Assembly: GCA_008638375.1 (NCBI GenBank) | Contig: CM018051.1 | Coordinates: 41,328,177 to 41,392,176 of the forward strand | DNA: 64,000 nucleotides | Reading direction: 5' to 3' | Source: Nyssa sinensis | Lineage: Eukaryota > Streptophyta > Magnoliopsida > Cornales > Nyssaceae | Part shown: one piece after another, positions 23,221 through 34,220 of the stretch | Numbering within the stretch: the first letter of the stretch is position 1 | Layout of the letters: every line of letters begins with the position of its first letter | Made by a program: the position numbers and the translations under genes | Notes under the pieces: generated by a model | Database searches by the model: none | Seen by the model: only the letters and a program-made list of their open reading frames with translations | What the model was told of the DNA's origin: nothing

Positions 23221-24472
23221 ACATGGTTGCATGTTGTTGTGAGTGTGTGATGTGTGTACTGGTTGAGGGTGCAGCACACAAGTGGGGCAAGGAAATGAGT
23301 GAAGTATGCATATATGTGTACATATTTATTAATAGGGCAAAAATTGAAATGAGTGTGCTGTGTACATTGTGTGTGTAAGTAGGTGTTTAGTGTGTAAACA
23401 GTGTGCCATAAGTGAAATGTGTATGTGTGTATATATATATATATATATACACAGCAGGTGCAGCACATTCATATATATATATATATATGTATATATGTAT
23501 CATGATGACTAATGTGTTATAAGTGTTACGTTTGGTTTTTGTGAGATCAGAGGTGATGATAAAGGTGAGGTCTGATTGTAGAGAGAGAAAACTAGGAAAT
23601 GAAAGAGAGAGTTGTGATGATGTATATAGGTGTGTATACGTTTGAGTTAGAGAGAAAGTAGAAACAGAAAGAGAGGAAGCAAAGTGAGAAGCTGTGGAGG
23701 TCTAGAAAACTCAGAAGTGAGACCCAAGAAGGAGGAGGAGAAGGAAATAGAGAGGCTGCACCAAGATATTCAAGGAGAGGTATGCCTTTGTTTAGATTTG
23801 GTTTTTATTTTTAAAAGCATGAATGGCATATGTGATTCAAGGGTCTTGTAGAGTATAATATTTGAAAATTAATGCAAAAAGAATCAACTCAAAAGATTGA
23901 AAAATGAATGAAAAATAGACAGTTGCAAGTCAAGGATAACAGTAGAGTTCCATGACTTTTTTGCTTTAAAAATAGAAACAAATCATTGAGATTTGGTCCC
24001 TTGAGATGTAGGAAGCCAATAGAAATGATTAGAGTTTAAAACAGTGGGAGGAAGTTACATAAAATGAAGGATATTCAGTGGTTGGAGCTCACTGAAAAAC
24101 TGATCTAGGTGCCAAGAAAATGAGAGTGTTTGAGGTCCAAAACAGTTCCAAAAGACTCCACAAAGTTTTAGGATCAATTTGATGCAAAAATATCTAAAAA
24201 TCGACGTCAAAAACTCAAGAAAAATGAGAGGGGCAGTTATAGTCCTACGACGTGGCCGGAGACGATGCCGGCATGTTGGTCGGGAAATCGGGGGGACGAA
24301 GCGCTGATGATTGGGCTGCTGGGTTTGGCCTCTCTTTAAGTCATTGGGTTCTTAGATAGTGGGCTGTTTTAAGTTGGGTCAGGGGGTAAATTGGGCCACA
24401 CAAGGGAAATAAAAGAGGGAGTTTAAAAAGAAATTAGAGAAAAGAAATGGGAAATGGGAACTGTGATTCCTA

Positions 24473-24665
24473 CGATTCGAACCCCTACCTACGTGTGTTG
24501 AAGCACGCACTTAACCACTGAGCCACTGAGGCCCATATGGTCATATACTGTTACATATATATATATATATAAATTAATATAATTAATTAATTTGAAAAAA
24601 AAAAGGGCGCAGTCCCTGGTGGGAATTGAACCGTGAACCTTTGGGTTAGAGGAGAAGCGCGTGGC
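24473..24665 (-). other. tRNA-like segments in the Tekay 3' LTR
   Basis: Segment 1 (24473-24533) and a shortened segment 2 (24607-24665) match those of the 5' LTR at 12270-12334 and 12425-12505. Confidence 0.45.
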
Positions 24666-27467
24666 CAGTTACTCTCTCTGATCATTAAATTAAATATGAC
24701 AAAATGACCCGAAGTCCAAAATAAACAAGTCATTAGTGTTTTCTTTATGTGTCGGACATTCTGAATCCAGCGGTGAGGTCCGTTTTGTGAGGTGGGTCCC
24801 TAAAAAATAAAACACCCGTAGGAATACCAAAAATGACCAAAATGCCCCTAAGTCAAAGAATGGTCAAACGAACTCCGATTGAAATAAAAGAATAGTGAAA
24901 TTTTATTATTTTGAATATTCTGGACTCAATGGTAGAGTCCGATTTATGAAAAGAGGTTTCGAGAAGTAAGAACTCATGAAAGTACAAAATGACCATTTTG
25001 CCCTTTTTAGTACAGATGCCCTAATTGAATTCCGCAAAAGCCTAAATCGACTTTGTTCGACGTTCCGGACTCAATGGTAAAGTTTATTTTAGTGAAATAG
25101 GGACTCATGATATAAAAATATAAAATTTAATGAATAACATAAATTCATGTGACGATTTAGGAACACCAAAGGGAAAGAAGAAGGCCGATTGACTCTTTAG
25201 ACAGATATAGTAGGGGGGACTGAATTCTCATTGATTAGTTCAACTACACAGCGAGCATGAATTCTTAGGGTTGAGACAAACTCTTTCAGGTATGATATTT
25301 TGCTAAGTAAGAAACATAATTAAGTTTAGGAATGATTTCCTTGTTGATTTAATGATCATATGTTTATTCGATTGTTTATGTGCTTATGTGTTCCTTGTTG
25401 TTTCCTTGGGAGTTTGGTTAAGTAATAAACGTGAACCATGACTATATGTATGTTCCATGTGATAGCACAGTATGTGATTTATATTCTTCGAGAATTGTTA
25501 AGATTGTGAATATATAACTTAAGCATGTGTTTAAATTTATTGTGAATAGCATGCATACATGTGGAAGGAATTGTGTGATTCAAATGCCATTATTATTCTA
25601 AGTATAATGCATTATTTAAAGCATGCTTCATATATTGGTAAGATGTTTCATTGAGACTGCATTATGGCATGGTGGAATCAAAGCATATTGACATAGTGTG
25701 TTCCTTGAAACATAGTGTGGGTTAAGCACTTGGTGCTGTGCATTATGAGGGTGCAGATCTTGTGGTGAAAAACCCAAAATTGGCCATTGGTACTCATGCC
25801 AACGGGGACGGACCGTGAAGTGAGACACACGATTGGTACTCACGCCAGCGGAGAAGGCCCGTAAAGTGAGACATGGGTGTGGCATAGAGTTTACATGGGT
25901 GCGTCACGCATCATGATAATGCATTGCATTGATGTATGGATGATTTGAATAGCATATAGAGATAAATGTACACTTGAACATGCCACGCCTTAATTTTGTT
26001 CCTTGCATTAGCATTGTGTCATACCAGCAGTTGAGATGACCCATTTGTGGGATATCATATTACAGATGACACTCCTGACACTTGAGACTTGAGAAGTCTT
26101 GAAGGAAGGAGGGAAAAAGGACTTAGAAATATATTTGGCTCATGGGGCATGTAATAACCTCAAAATTTTTTTTTTAAAATAATTTTGTTGGTTATTATTG
26201 TTATTAGTATTTATTATTATTATTATTATTATTGTTATTTAATTCAATGGGGCATGGGTGCATAATTTTTTTTTTTTTTATATATTGGGTAAGTATGTAT
26301 GCATGCTATGTGTATGCATGGGTGTATGTGAATATATATATATATATATGTAGAGGTGGCTGTACGTGGCATGATGTGTGTGTATGAGAGGTGTAATATA
26401 TAAACATATATAAATTATCAAATGTCAACTTTGCATTTAATGCAAAGTTGCATTGGTGAAGGGAAGGTGGCTTGAGCAGAGAAGAGGTCAGGGTAGTGGG
26501 GCTGGTTGCAGGAAGTTGGCATGAGAGAGTGAACAAACTTGAGTGTATATGAGTGTATATCTGTGAGTTAGATAGAGAGAGAAAGTGGAGAGAAAGTGAA
26601 GAGAGAGAGGTTGTTGGGTATTGTCCTCGTGTATGTGTGTGTATATCCATTGGGGTTGAGGAACAAAGGCAAGGCAAGGGGGAGAGAAGCACCATCACAG
26701 AGGTAAGAAACCGTAGCCGTATGCTTCCTTTTCTTTAGAAAATTTCACATATATCCAATCTGTTTTTGCAGCATATTGTTTGATTTAAATTCCTAGATCT
26801 TATAGTGTATGAAAAATGTAATTGAAAGCAAGAAGAATGAGAGAAAATGGTTGAGAAACGGATGAGAAAGGTTGAGTTGCAGGTCACGGGTGTGGGGTAG
26901 AGTTTTCATATTTCATGTGCTAAACCGTGTCTAAATGCTAGGTGATTAATCGTGTGAGGTGCAGAAGAATTTTTAGAAAAGAAATAACGCAAAACCGTGA
27001 GCAAATGAGCTTGGAAATGGAAAGTACCCATTCGGTCGGAATCTGGGTTCATGGCCGAAATAATGGATATGGGTGCATTGGGGCGGTGATGTTTGGGGTT
27101 TAAAATAATCCCAGTGAAGTCCTGAAAACCCTAGGATTGATTTTATGAAAAAAATTTTGAAAACGGACGTGAAAAAGAGAAGAAAAAATGGAGGGAAGCA
27201 TCGCAGTCTCCGGCGACATGGCCGGAGATGATGACCGGAGCAGACAAGAAGGGGGTCAGAAAATCGTGGGGGCACAGGAGCAGTTTGGGCCTGTTTTATT
27301 TTTAAATAATTTGGGCCTGGGTTGGTTTTAAGAGGAGGTTAGTTTGCTGGGTTTAAAAAGAGATTGGGCCTGTGTTAGTTTGGGCCCAAACTATTTAATT
27401 AAAAAAGGATTGGGCCAATTAGTTAAAGAAATGAAAAAAAGAAAAGAAAGGGTAAAAGGGGTGGCTG

Positions 27468-27545
27468 CCGAGACTTGAACCCGCGTGGGGCGCGTCGAGG
27501 CTGGGCGCGTGACCGTGTGAGACAGGACAATCCTGTCTCTCTTTT
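27468..27545 (-). other. tRNA-like segment in the 26150 solo LTR
   Basis: The minus strand reads a GTCACGCGCCCAGCCTCGA stretch followed by GCGGGTTCAAGTCTCGGC, a B-box-like block in the same relative place as the tRNA-like segments of the other long LTRs. Confidence 0.4.
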
Positions 27546-28648
27546 TGCACTAAATAAATATATTTATATATATTACATTTACTCTATTTTCCAATTGAAA
27601 TTTATTTAATTAAAAATAAATACTCCGAAATGGCCCAGAGCCCAAATACGACAAGTCTTATATGTTTTCTAACTAAATTGGACCTCCTAAGACTAATGGT
27701 GAGGTCCATGGTATGAGACGAGGTCCCGAAAAATAAAAGACCCATGGGAACCTTAAAAATTACCAAAATACCCCCGAGTTAAAATGCAGTCAAATGAACT
27801 CCGATTTAAGTAAACAGATAGTGGAATTTTATTATTTCAACCATTCTGGACTCAACCATGGAGTCCGATTTGTGAAAAGAGGTCTCAGGATGTAAGGACC
27901 TGAAAAAGTATGAAATGACCGTTTTACCCTTTTTAATATAGAAGTCCAAATTAAATTCCGCGAAAGTCTAAACCAACTTTCTTCGACATTCCGGGCTCAA
28001 CAGTAGAGTTTAATTTGGAAAAATAGGAACTTATAAAATAAAGACATAAAATTTGATGAATAGCATCATTCACGTAACAAACGAACTGAGTTGCATTTTG
28101 TAATTTTAGGGACACCGAAAGGCAGAGAGAAGGTAGTCTGACCTTCTACATTTCACTGCTAGCCACTATGCAATGAGTACGACTTCTTAGGGTTGAGACC
28201 AATCCGTCAGGTACGACATATTGTGCTAAGTAAGAAATAGAATTAAGTTTAGGATTAATTGCCATTTTGACTTGATGATTCACATGTTTGTTTTATTGCT
28301 CATATGCTTATGTGCTCCTTGTTATCTTGTTGAAAGTTTGGTAATGAATGTGGATCATAACTATGTGTATATCGCATGTGTTAGCATAATTTGTGGATTA
28401 TATTTTGAGAATTGTTGGGATTATGAAATATGTGACTTAAAGCATGTGTTAAATAGACTATGTATGGCATGTAACCTTGATGAAAGGATCTTCTGATTTG
28501 AATGTTATTGTGTAACACATCATTTAAAGCATACTTTAAGTGTGGATATGATGCTTTATTGAGATTACATTATGGTATGGTGGAATCAAAGCATATTGGC
28601 ATAGTATGATTCCTTGGACATGACATTACATGACATGACATGATATAG

Positions 28649-28848
28649 CATTTGGTACCCGAACCAGCGAGAGTGATTCGCGAAGGGACATGATATTGCA
28701 TTTGGTACCCGAACCAGCGGGAGCGATCCGCGAAGGGACATGATATTGCATTTGGTACCCGAACTAGCGGGAGCGATCCATGAAGGGACATGATATTGTA
28801 TTTGGTACCCGAACCAACGGGAGCGATCCGTGAAGGGACATTACATTA
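28649..28848 (+). repeat. Tandem array, 4 x 50 bp
   Basis: Four 50-bp units start CATTTGGTACCCGAACCAGC and continue GGGAGCGATCCGCGAAGGGA. They differ by a few transitions each. The array is followed by ATTACATTACAT-type short repeats to about 28870. Confidence 0.95.
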
Positions 28849-28953
28849 CATTGCATTACATTACATTACATGAGTTGACATGGACATGGCATAGATTTGA
28901 CATGGTTGTGGCATAGAGTGGTGTGGGTGTTTCATGGGCATTGTCACTACATT

Positions 28954-29150
28954 GCATGGATAATATGGATGGCATGTGGATTATTGCTATTACATGGCAT
29001 GGACAATTTGGAAAGCATGTGGATTATTGTTACTACTTTGCATGGATGATATGGATGGCATGTGGATTATTGCTATTATGTGGTATGGACGATTTGGAAA
29101 GCATGTGGATTATTGTTATTACATTGGATAGATGATTTAGAATGCATGTA
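28954..29150 (+). repeat. Tandem array, about 4.6 x 43 bp with an 86-bp higher-order period
   Basis: Units begin at 28954, 28997, 29040, 29083 and 29126 with GCATGGATAATATGGATGGC or GCATGGACAATTTGGAAAGC alternating. The array is open in one frame, which is an artefact. Confidence 0.9.
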
Positions 29151-29752
29151 GAGATGAATGTACACTTGCACATGCCGCACCTTAAATTATTTTAATGAGT
29201 TGGATGACTGTACACTTGCACATGCCACGCCCTTAATTTTGTTTCTTGCATTAGCATTATATTGTACCAGCAGTTGAGCTGACCCATTCGTGGGACAAAC
29301 ATTTCAGATGACACTCCCGGCACTTGAGACTTGAGGAAGTCTTACAGAGTGGAGGAGATATGAATTTAGGAGGATATTTGGCCCGTTGGGGCATGTTTTG
29401 TGATGCACGGGCTTAAGCCCGAATGATGTATTATATGCGTATTGACAGAAGTGAATGTAAGTTAAGTAAACCAGTTAGATTATCCTTTATTTAATTTATT
29501 ATTTTATTTTCCTTTCGTCTCGTCGGTCGCACCACGGGTTTGTTGGAATTCGAGGCGTGACAGGGCGTATTTTGTAATGTAAGGGCTTGAGCCTAGCTGA
29601 CATGAGAGATATGTTTATCGGATGTATTTTATGTGTTTATATATAAAGAATTAAATGCCTGTCTAATTGAATTCATTTAAATTGTCTTTTTTTTTTGTTT
29701 TCTTTATTGTTTACACTTACTCCCCGGGTTCGTGGAAATTCGGGGCATGACA

Positions 29753-32246
29753 GAGGTGGTCCCACCATGAGATGTAAAATTATCAAAATGCCCCTAATGC
29801 AATACGAAACCCAAATGAAGTCCAAATTGGACGAAATTGATATCAATAGAAGCCCAATTACTTGTCAACTCGTATATATAACTAAATAATGATTTGGAGT
29901 TAGAATATCAAGAAATATAAATGACCAAAATACCCCTGAGTACGAGAAATACAAGTAAAGGCCAAAAATTAACTGTCATAAGCATAATTATGAAAATTGA
30001 GGGGCTAAATAAGACTCCAGAACAGTCAACGTATAAAATAAGAAATGACTGATGTGTCCCTATGATCAAAAGCAGATACCAAATGAAGTCCAAAAGACTT
30101 AAAAATTTATATATAAGAATTGTGGAATATTTTGAGGACCACGATAGGGTTCGGGGCAACAATAATAAATTACCATTTTTCCCCTAAGTATGCCCGAAGC
30201 TAAATAAAAATTCAAGAAGGTCTAAATTGACTTTCTTCAACGTTCTGAACCCAACGATGAGGTCTATAATACCAAAATAGGTATTAAAAAATAAGTCATA
30301 TGAAAAATAAAATTTATTAAGTTACCACGAGAAGGCCGATAAGACTAATCCTAGGAAATTAGGATACGACTGGTCCAAGATTAAATGAAGAACATCAATT
30401 TAGAGATGATTTGAAGTAAATAAGGAATTAATTGAAGTCTTGGTGAATTTGATTTTTAGGGATTACAAAAGAAAAAGGGAAAGCCCACCAGTAGTGCTGA
30501 CCCAGGAGAACAAGGTGAGTAATCTTGTACTTTGAAGTGGAGGTTTTAATCTCCATGAATTTTGAAGTAATTTGAAGTTCAAGTATTCTGAAGTGTTTTT
30601 TTTTTTTATGAAAATATCTACAGTATTTTAAATTCTAAATTCTCGTATTTATATGCTTTTTATTTCAATGCACCGTTGTTATTTATAAATTTTAACATGG
30701 CATGCAAAATTTACTACTTGATATTTTTGACAAGTGATACGTTTATTTTCCACATGTCCATATAAATGTCAATTTTATTAAATGCCTCTTGAATTAATAG
30801 CTTTTATTTTATCTATGCTTTAATAAGTTCCTGTATATCGTGATTTAAATTCCTGAAACTCATGTGTTAAATGTTTCAAGTATTGTCCTCCAAGTAGTTA
30901 AAAGCTCCGTTAAATTGTCCATATTTTGAATACTCATGAAAATTCATTCTTTTATTGAATCCATGTTTTTAAATGTTCATCAAAAGAATTTCTTGAAGAA
31001 GCCATGTTTTTAGATGCTCATAAAAAGCTTCTTTTAAAAAGTCATATTTTTAATGCTCGTGAAAAACACATGTTTGAAGAAACTATGTTTTCAATGCTCT
31101 TTGAAAAGCATCATTGAAGAAGTAAAAAGTGTTGCAAGATAATAGTGCATAAGCACTACAACTGATATGGAATTCCTTTGGAACTCAATTGACATGAAGA
31201 ATGCCCGGTAGCAGGATTTGATCCCCCAAGCATGAGATATCTCCACGTGAAGTAAGACTGAAATCCGGTTCGAAAAGAATTTCCCCTAATCAAAGTGAAA
31301 AGATGAAATGTTTTCAGAAATGGTAGCAGGTTTTTAAACCCCCATTTATCTGAATTGGGTTTTTATATAGCCCCATGTTTTAAAGAAGAAGAAGTTTGCA
31401 TCCTTCTATTTTCATGGAAAGAATTTCATGCATTCTGTTTACAAGTAAATGTTTAAAACGTTCATGGCCACTAAATAGGTCACCCTGTATGTATTACAAG
31501 CTTCAACTACATATTTAATGCCTCACTTGAATGCTTTTAAATGCTTCGTGTCACAAGTTCTTTGAAGTTCCTTGTACTTATATATGTGAAATATCTGCTT
31601 TTACTCAAATGTTTTTAATGCTTCGTGTTACATGTTTTGAAGCTTTCTATACTCTGTATCTGAAGTATATGTACAATTGGCAGTGTATGTTTATATGAAA
31701 TCTCTCTTAAACTAACCCAATACCAGTTGAAAATCCATGACAAGGTACTGAAATTACTTCACTAGGCTTGTTGAAGCTCACCACATTCCCTTAACATTTT
31801 TTAGGTGATGACAATGGATAGGAGCCTTACCCAATTTGAGGATTGGTGATTGGCAGCTCCATTTTGATTAGGAACTTTCAGAGTATTAGGACCATAATGA
31901 GTCAAATTTTGTTGTAGAAACTTTGGGACAATTATGTATTTAAGCCCCGAGGGGCAAACAGATATGTAATATGTAAAACTTTAAAAGTTTTTAGTATGCT
32001 CTGAAAAGTATAATTTTTGTTTACCGCTTCGAAGAAGAAGAAGAAGAAGGGACGGTACCGGGCGGGTGTACAGAATGTTAAAAAAAAAAAAGTTTTTCAC
32101 GCTTTCGCAATTTTTCAATCTTGGCTGCACCTGCACCGTCGTCCGGTGCCATTGCTCACGTGAAGCCTCACCCGACAGGCCCCGAGGCTAAAGGGTGGCG
32201 GTCGCGATTCCCTTAATCCGTAGAGGCCAGATTCGGGGTCATGACA
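29753..32246 (+). mobile_element. Solo LTR of about 4.4 kb, 3' part
   Basis: It continues the LTR begun at 8760 after the Tekay element (GAGGT duplication at 29753-29757) and ends GATTCGGGGTCATGACA, followed by TTACC (32247-32251), the duplication seen at 8755-8759. It contains the GAACCCAACGATGAGGTCTA block near 30240-30270, a roughly 41-bp degenerate array at 30962-31122 and (GAA)n at 32031-32048. No coding region is supported. Confidence 0.85.
30962..31122 (+). repeat. Degenerate tandem array, about 4 x 41 bp
   Basis: Units of the type CATGTTTTTAAATGTTCATC followed by AAAAG...TTGAAGAAGC occur four times with clear divergence. Confidence 0.7.
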
Positions 32247-32328
32247 TTACCCTTCGGCAAAGACAGTTCCTACAACAGTTTTCACATATTTTCTCTTAAA
32301 GTGTTAACTCTATTTTATAAGAGACGAA
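32247..32328 (-). other. Copia 1 leader between primer site and gag
   Basis: The first five bases (32247-32251) are the right TTACC duplication. The minus strand between the primer site and the gag sequence resuming at 8759 is a short leader of about 80 bases. No clear initiation codon in frame with STNRPPLFNG is seen, so the gag start is lost or altered. Confidence 0.6.
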
Positions 32329-32340
32329 GCTCTAATATCA
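32329..32340 (-). other. Copia 1 primer binding site (decayed tRNA-iMet type)
   Basis: The minus strand reads TGATATTAGAGC two bases after the LTR end AATAACA. It differs from the canonical TGGTATCAGAGC by one G-to-A and one C-to-T transition. Confidence 0.75.
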
Positions 32341-32898
32341 CTTGTTATTCAAATATTTACCTTGGAAGGGGAGGGGTGAATAGGATATATTACAAATATT
32401 AATTTCTTTTTGGAACTCTAAAAATAGAAGCTATAAATGCACAAATAAATACCTAAGAGAGAGAGAGAGAGAGGAGAGAAAACACAACAGTTTTATGAAG
32501 TTCGAAAAACTTCTTACGTCTTCGACTCAAGCATCCCACTTGAGTTTTTCCATTATTCTAACCTCCTTGCAGGTGGAGACTGAACCTTTAGAAAGCGAAG
32601 ACCGTGACCTTCTTATCCCAGCAAAATAAACCATCTTGCTTCACCAAGTAACACCTATCCATAACTCTCACCGTAATGATATGATACGAAGATATTTACC
32701 AAATAGTACTTTCTTCTAGAGTAGTTTTGGTGTAATAAAATGCTAACTCTCTGTAGATAAGTTAGCTGTAAGCTCTGAGTATTTAAGATGAGTATAACTT
32801 TTCAGATCTAGATTTGGAAGATGTTAGTTCTAAAGTCAATAACAAGGATATGAAAGTGTAAGCTTGTAAGTTATGGCTTAGAAAGCCCTATAGAACCT

Positions 32899-32907
32899 CT
32901 ATTTATA
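32899..32907 (-). promoter_or_regulatory. TATA box of the copia 1 5' LTR
   Basis: The minus strand reads GCTATAAATAGAGG, a textbook plant TATA box, about 560 bases before the primer site. It would drive genomic RNA of the element. Confidence 0.65.
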
Positions 32908-32989
32908 GCCCTTTAAAGAATGTTTGTTGCTGTTCAAAAAGAGTCATTTTTTTTTTTTTTTGTCTACTCATAATTTGAATTTGTGATTG

Positions 32990-33480
32990 CCAGATTGACA
33001 AAATCAGTCGACTGAATCATCAACCAGTCGACTACAATGAGGCTTGGTTGACTAATTAGGTTAATTTATTTGTTTAGAGGATTTAAGGTTCATTTGGTTA
33101 AGAACAATCAGTTGACTGGTTCTATTTGTACACTATTTTGCCTTTGATCAATTGTTGACTGATATTTCCTTTAGGTTGACTGATTTGGACAGTATGTTCA
33201 GGCAATACAGTCAAAATGATTACTTAGTTGATTGGTTCCATAGATCAGTCGACTAGCTCTATTTGTACATGTACACTGATTTTGCCTTTGAAAAATAGTC
33301 AACTGATTCTCTTAGAAGGTCGACTTGATTTAAGTAGTGAGTCTTTAGGTTGTTTTGTAAAACATCACTCAATCGAATAGTTTCATGGATCAGTCGATTG
33401 GTTTGATATGTGTAAAAATAAGCCATTAAGAATTAGTTGACTAATTCTATGAAATGGTCGACTGATTTAGACAGTGAGTG
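32990..33480 (-). repeat. GTCGACTG/CAGTCGAC-type spaced repeats in the copia 1 LTR
   Basis: About fifteen diverged copies of (A/C)AGTCGACTG(G/A)TT occur at irregular spacing. They resemble those at 1125-1390. Confidence 0.75.
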
Positions 33481-33992
33481 TCTTCTAGCTTATTTTTCTT
33501 AGTATACTTTTATAAAAACCTTTTGATCTTTCAAAGCTCAAGATATGAAAACTGTTTTATTTTGAACAGTTATTTGACGTTACTTCTTAGATGATCATTT
33601 TAAATAATAAGAGCTTACGACCAATGATCAATCTAATCATACGTCACTCAAAACCCAAAATAAGCAAAACGAAAGTCTTCATTTGACTTGTCTTGAATTC
33701 CTTGGGCCTGAGTGTGTTCAATTGCTTGAATCATCATGAGAACATTCCACTTATTTTGATCTTTGCTTTGGAGCATATTTTTGAGTGGAATTCTTTAGCT
33801 TGATAGCACTTTTGTCATTTCTTGGGCAACAATTTTTTTTGGTCTAGATGACCTATTTGCATTGTTATTTGGATAAAACATTAGTCTATGGGATAATGTT
33901 TTGTGATCATCAAAATTACTGAGATGCCCTTAGTTCAAAAACCTTTAGGGTTAATATTTTTCAATTTCTTTTTTCAAATATATCCTTTAATT

Positions 33993-34009
33993 CCCCCCCC
34001 CCCCCCCCC
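33993..34009 (+). repeat. C17 homopolymer
   Basis: An uninterrupted run of 17 C in an AT-rich context, prone to sequencing error. Confidence 0.95.
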
Positions 34010-34220
34010 ACCTAAGTCTAAAATTTTTCATACTTTGCCCTTATTTAATTTCATTTGACCACTTAATGAAACTCTTATTAACTTTTTAAAATTTTTTGTA
34101 TAGTAAAATTTTTTTATGAGTTTCTTTTTTATTAAAATTCTTGTCTAATTTATAATTTTTTTTTTATATTAATCAATTTATTTACCTATAAAAAATATCA
34201 TCAATCAATATTAAATTTTG

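Larger units (their letters stand above)
26150..29562 (+). mobile_element. Solo LTR, 3413 bp, inserted in Tekay 3' LTR
   Basis: It starts TGTAATAACCTCAAAATTTT and ends AATTCGAGGCGTGACA, flanked by GGGCA (26145-26149) and GGGCG (29563-29567). The 5' LTR of the host shows the uninterrupted sequence at about 14060. Inside are (ATT)n at 26213-26233, a tRNA-like segment with GACTTGAACCCGC at 27468-27545 (minus), the TTCGACATTCCGGGCTCAA block (27620-28035), a 50-bp array and a 43-bp array, and the CAGTTGAGCTGACCCATTCG end module at 29270. There is no primer site or coding region. Confidence 0.9.
10649..29752 (+). mobile_element. Ty3/gypsy Tekay/Del-type chromovirus (19.1 kb with nested insertions)
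   Basis: This composite runs from the 5' LTR start TGTAAAGACCGGAAAAATGG to the 3' LTR end CGGGGCATGACA. The order is 5' LTR, tRNA-iMet primer site, gag, protease, RT, RNase H, integrase, chromodomain, polypurine tract, 3' LTR. The domain order and a C-terminal chromodomain place it in the chromoviruses; the long LTRs and the RPVEILDSRDQVLRGK chromodomain fit Tekay/Del. Removing the two nested solo LTRs and their TSDs leaves about 12.2 kb. Stops in every domain mean it is not autonomous. The two LTRs differ by scattered substitutions plus microsatellite and indel changes. Confidence 0.9.
22895..29752 (+). mobile_element. Tekay element 3' LTR (about 3440 bp without nested insertion)
   Basis: It starts TGTAAAGACCGAAAAAATGG and ends AAATTCGGGGCATGACA. 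It aligns with the 5' LTR but lacks the (GA)n expansion and has ACTCTCTCTGATC at 24670-24682 where the 5' LTR has about 90 other bases (12485-12575). It is interrupted at 26150-29562 by a solo LTR; the last 185 bases resume at 29568. A doubled GGTACTCATGCCAACGGG unit is at 25788-25875. Confidence 0.9.
32343..33831 (-). mobile_element. Copia 1 5' LTR (1489 bp)
   Basis: On the minus strand it begins TGTTGCCCAAGAAATGAC at 33831 and ends GAATAACA at 32343, next to the primer site. It holds GTCGACTG-type repeats (32990-33480), a TATAAATAG box, a poly-T run at 32947-32961 and a GA run at 32459-32475. The right boundary rests on the TGTTG...AACA terminus and is less certain than the left one. The 3' LTR partner was not found in the window; it may lie before position 1. 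Confidence 0.75.

Noticed and set aside
22989..23468. 159-codon open frame rich in Tyr and Ile (and the similar one at 10740-11078)
   Set aside because: The same LTR segment in both LTR copies with (TA)n and GTGTGT runs; low-complexity artefact.
28649..28848. CRISPR-like array
   Set aside because: Units are contiguous 50-bp tandem copies without unique spacers, and the DNA is plant nuclear.
28923..29135. Open frame of 70 codons with MDDxWMACGLLLL-like repeats
   Set aside because: Produced by the 43-bp tandem array.
33993..34009. C17 run as a G-quadruplex or i-motif signal
   Set aside because: A single homopolymer, more likely slippage or a sequencing artefact than a regulated structure.
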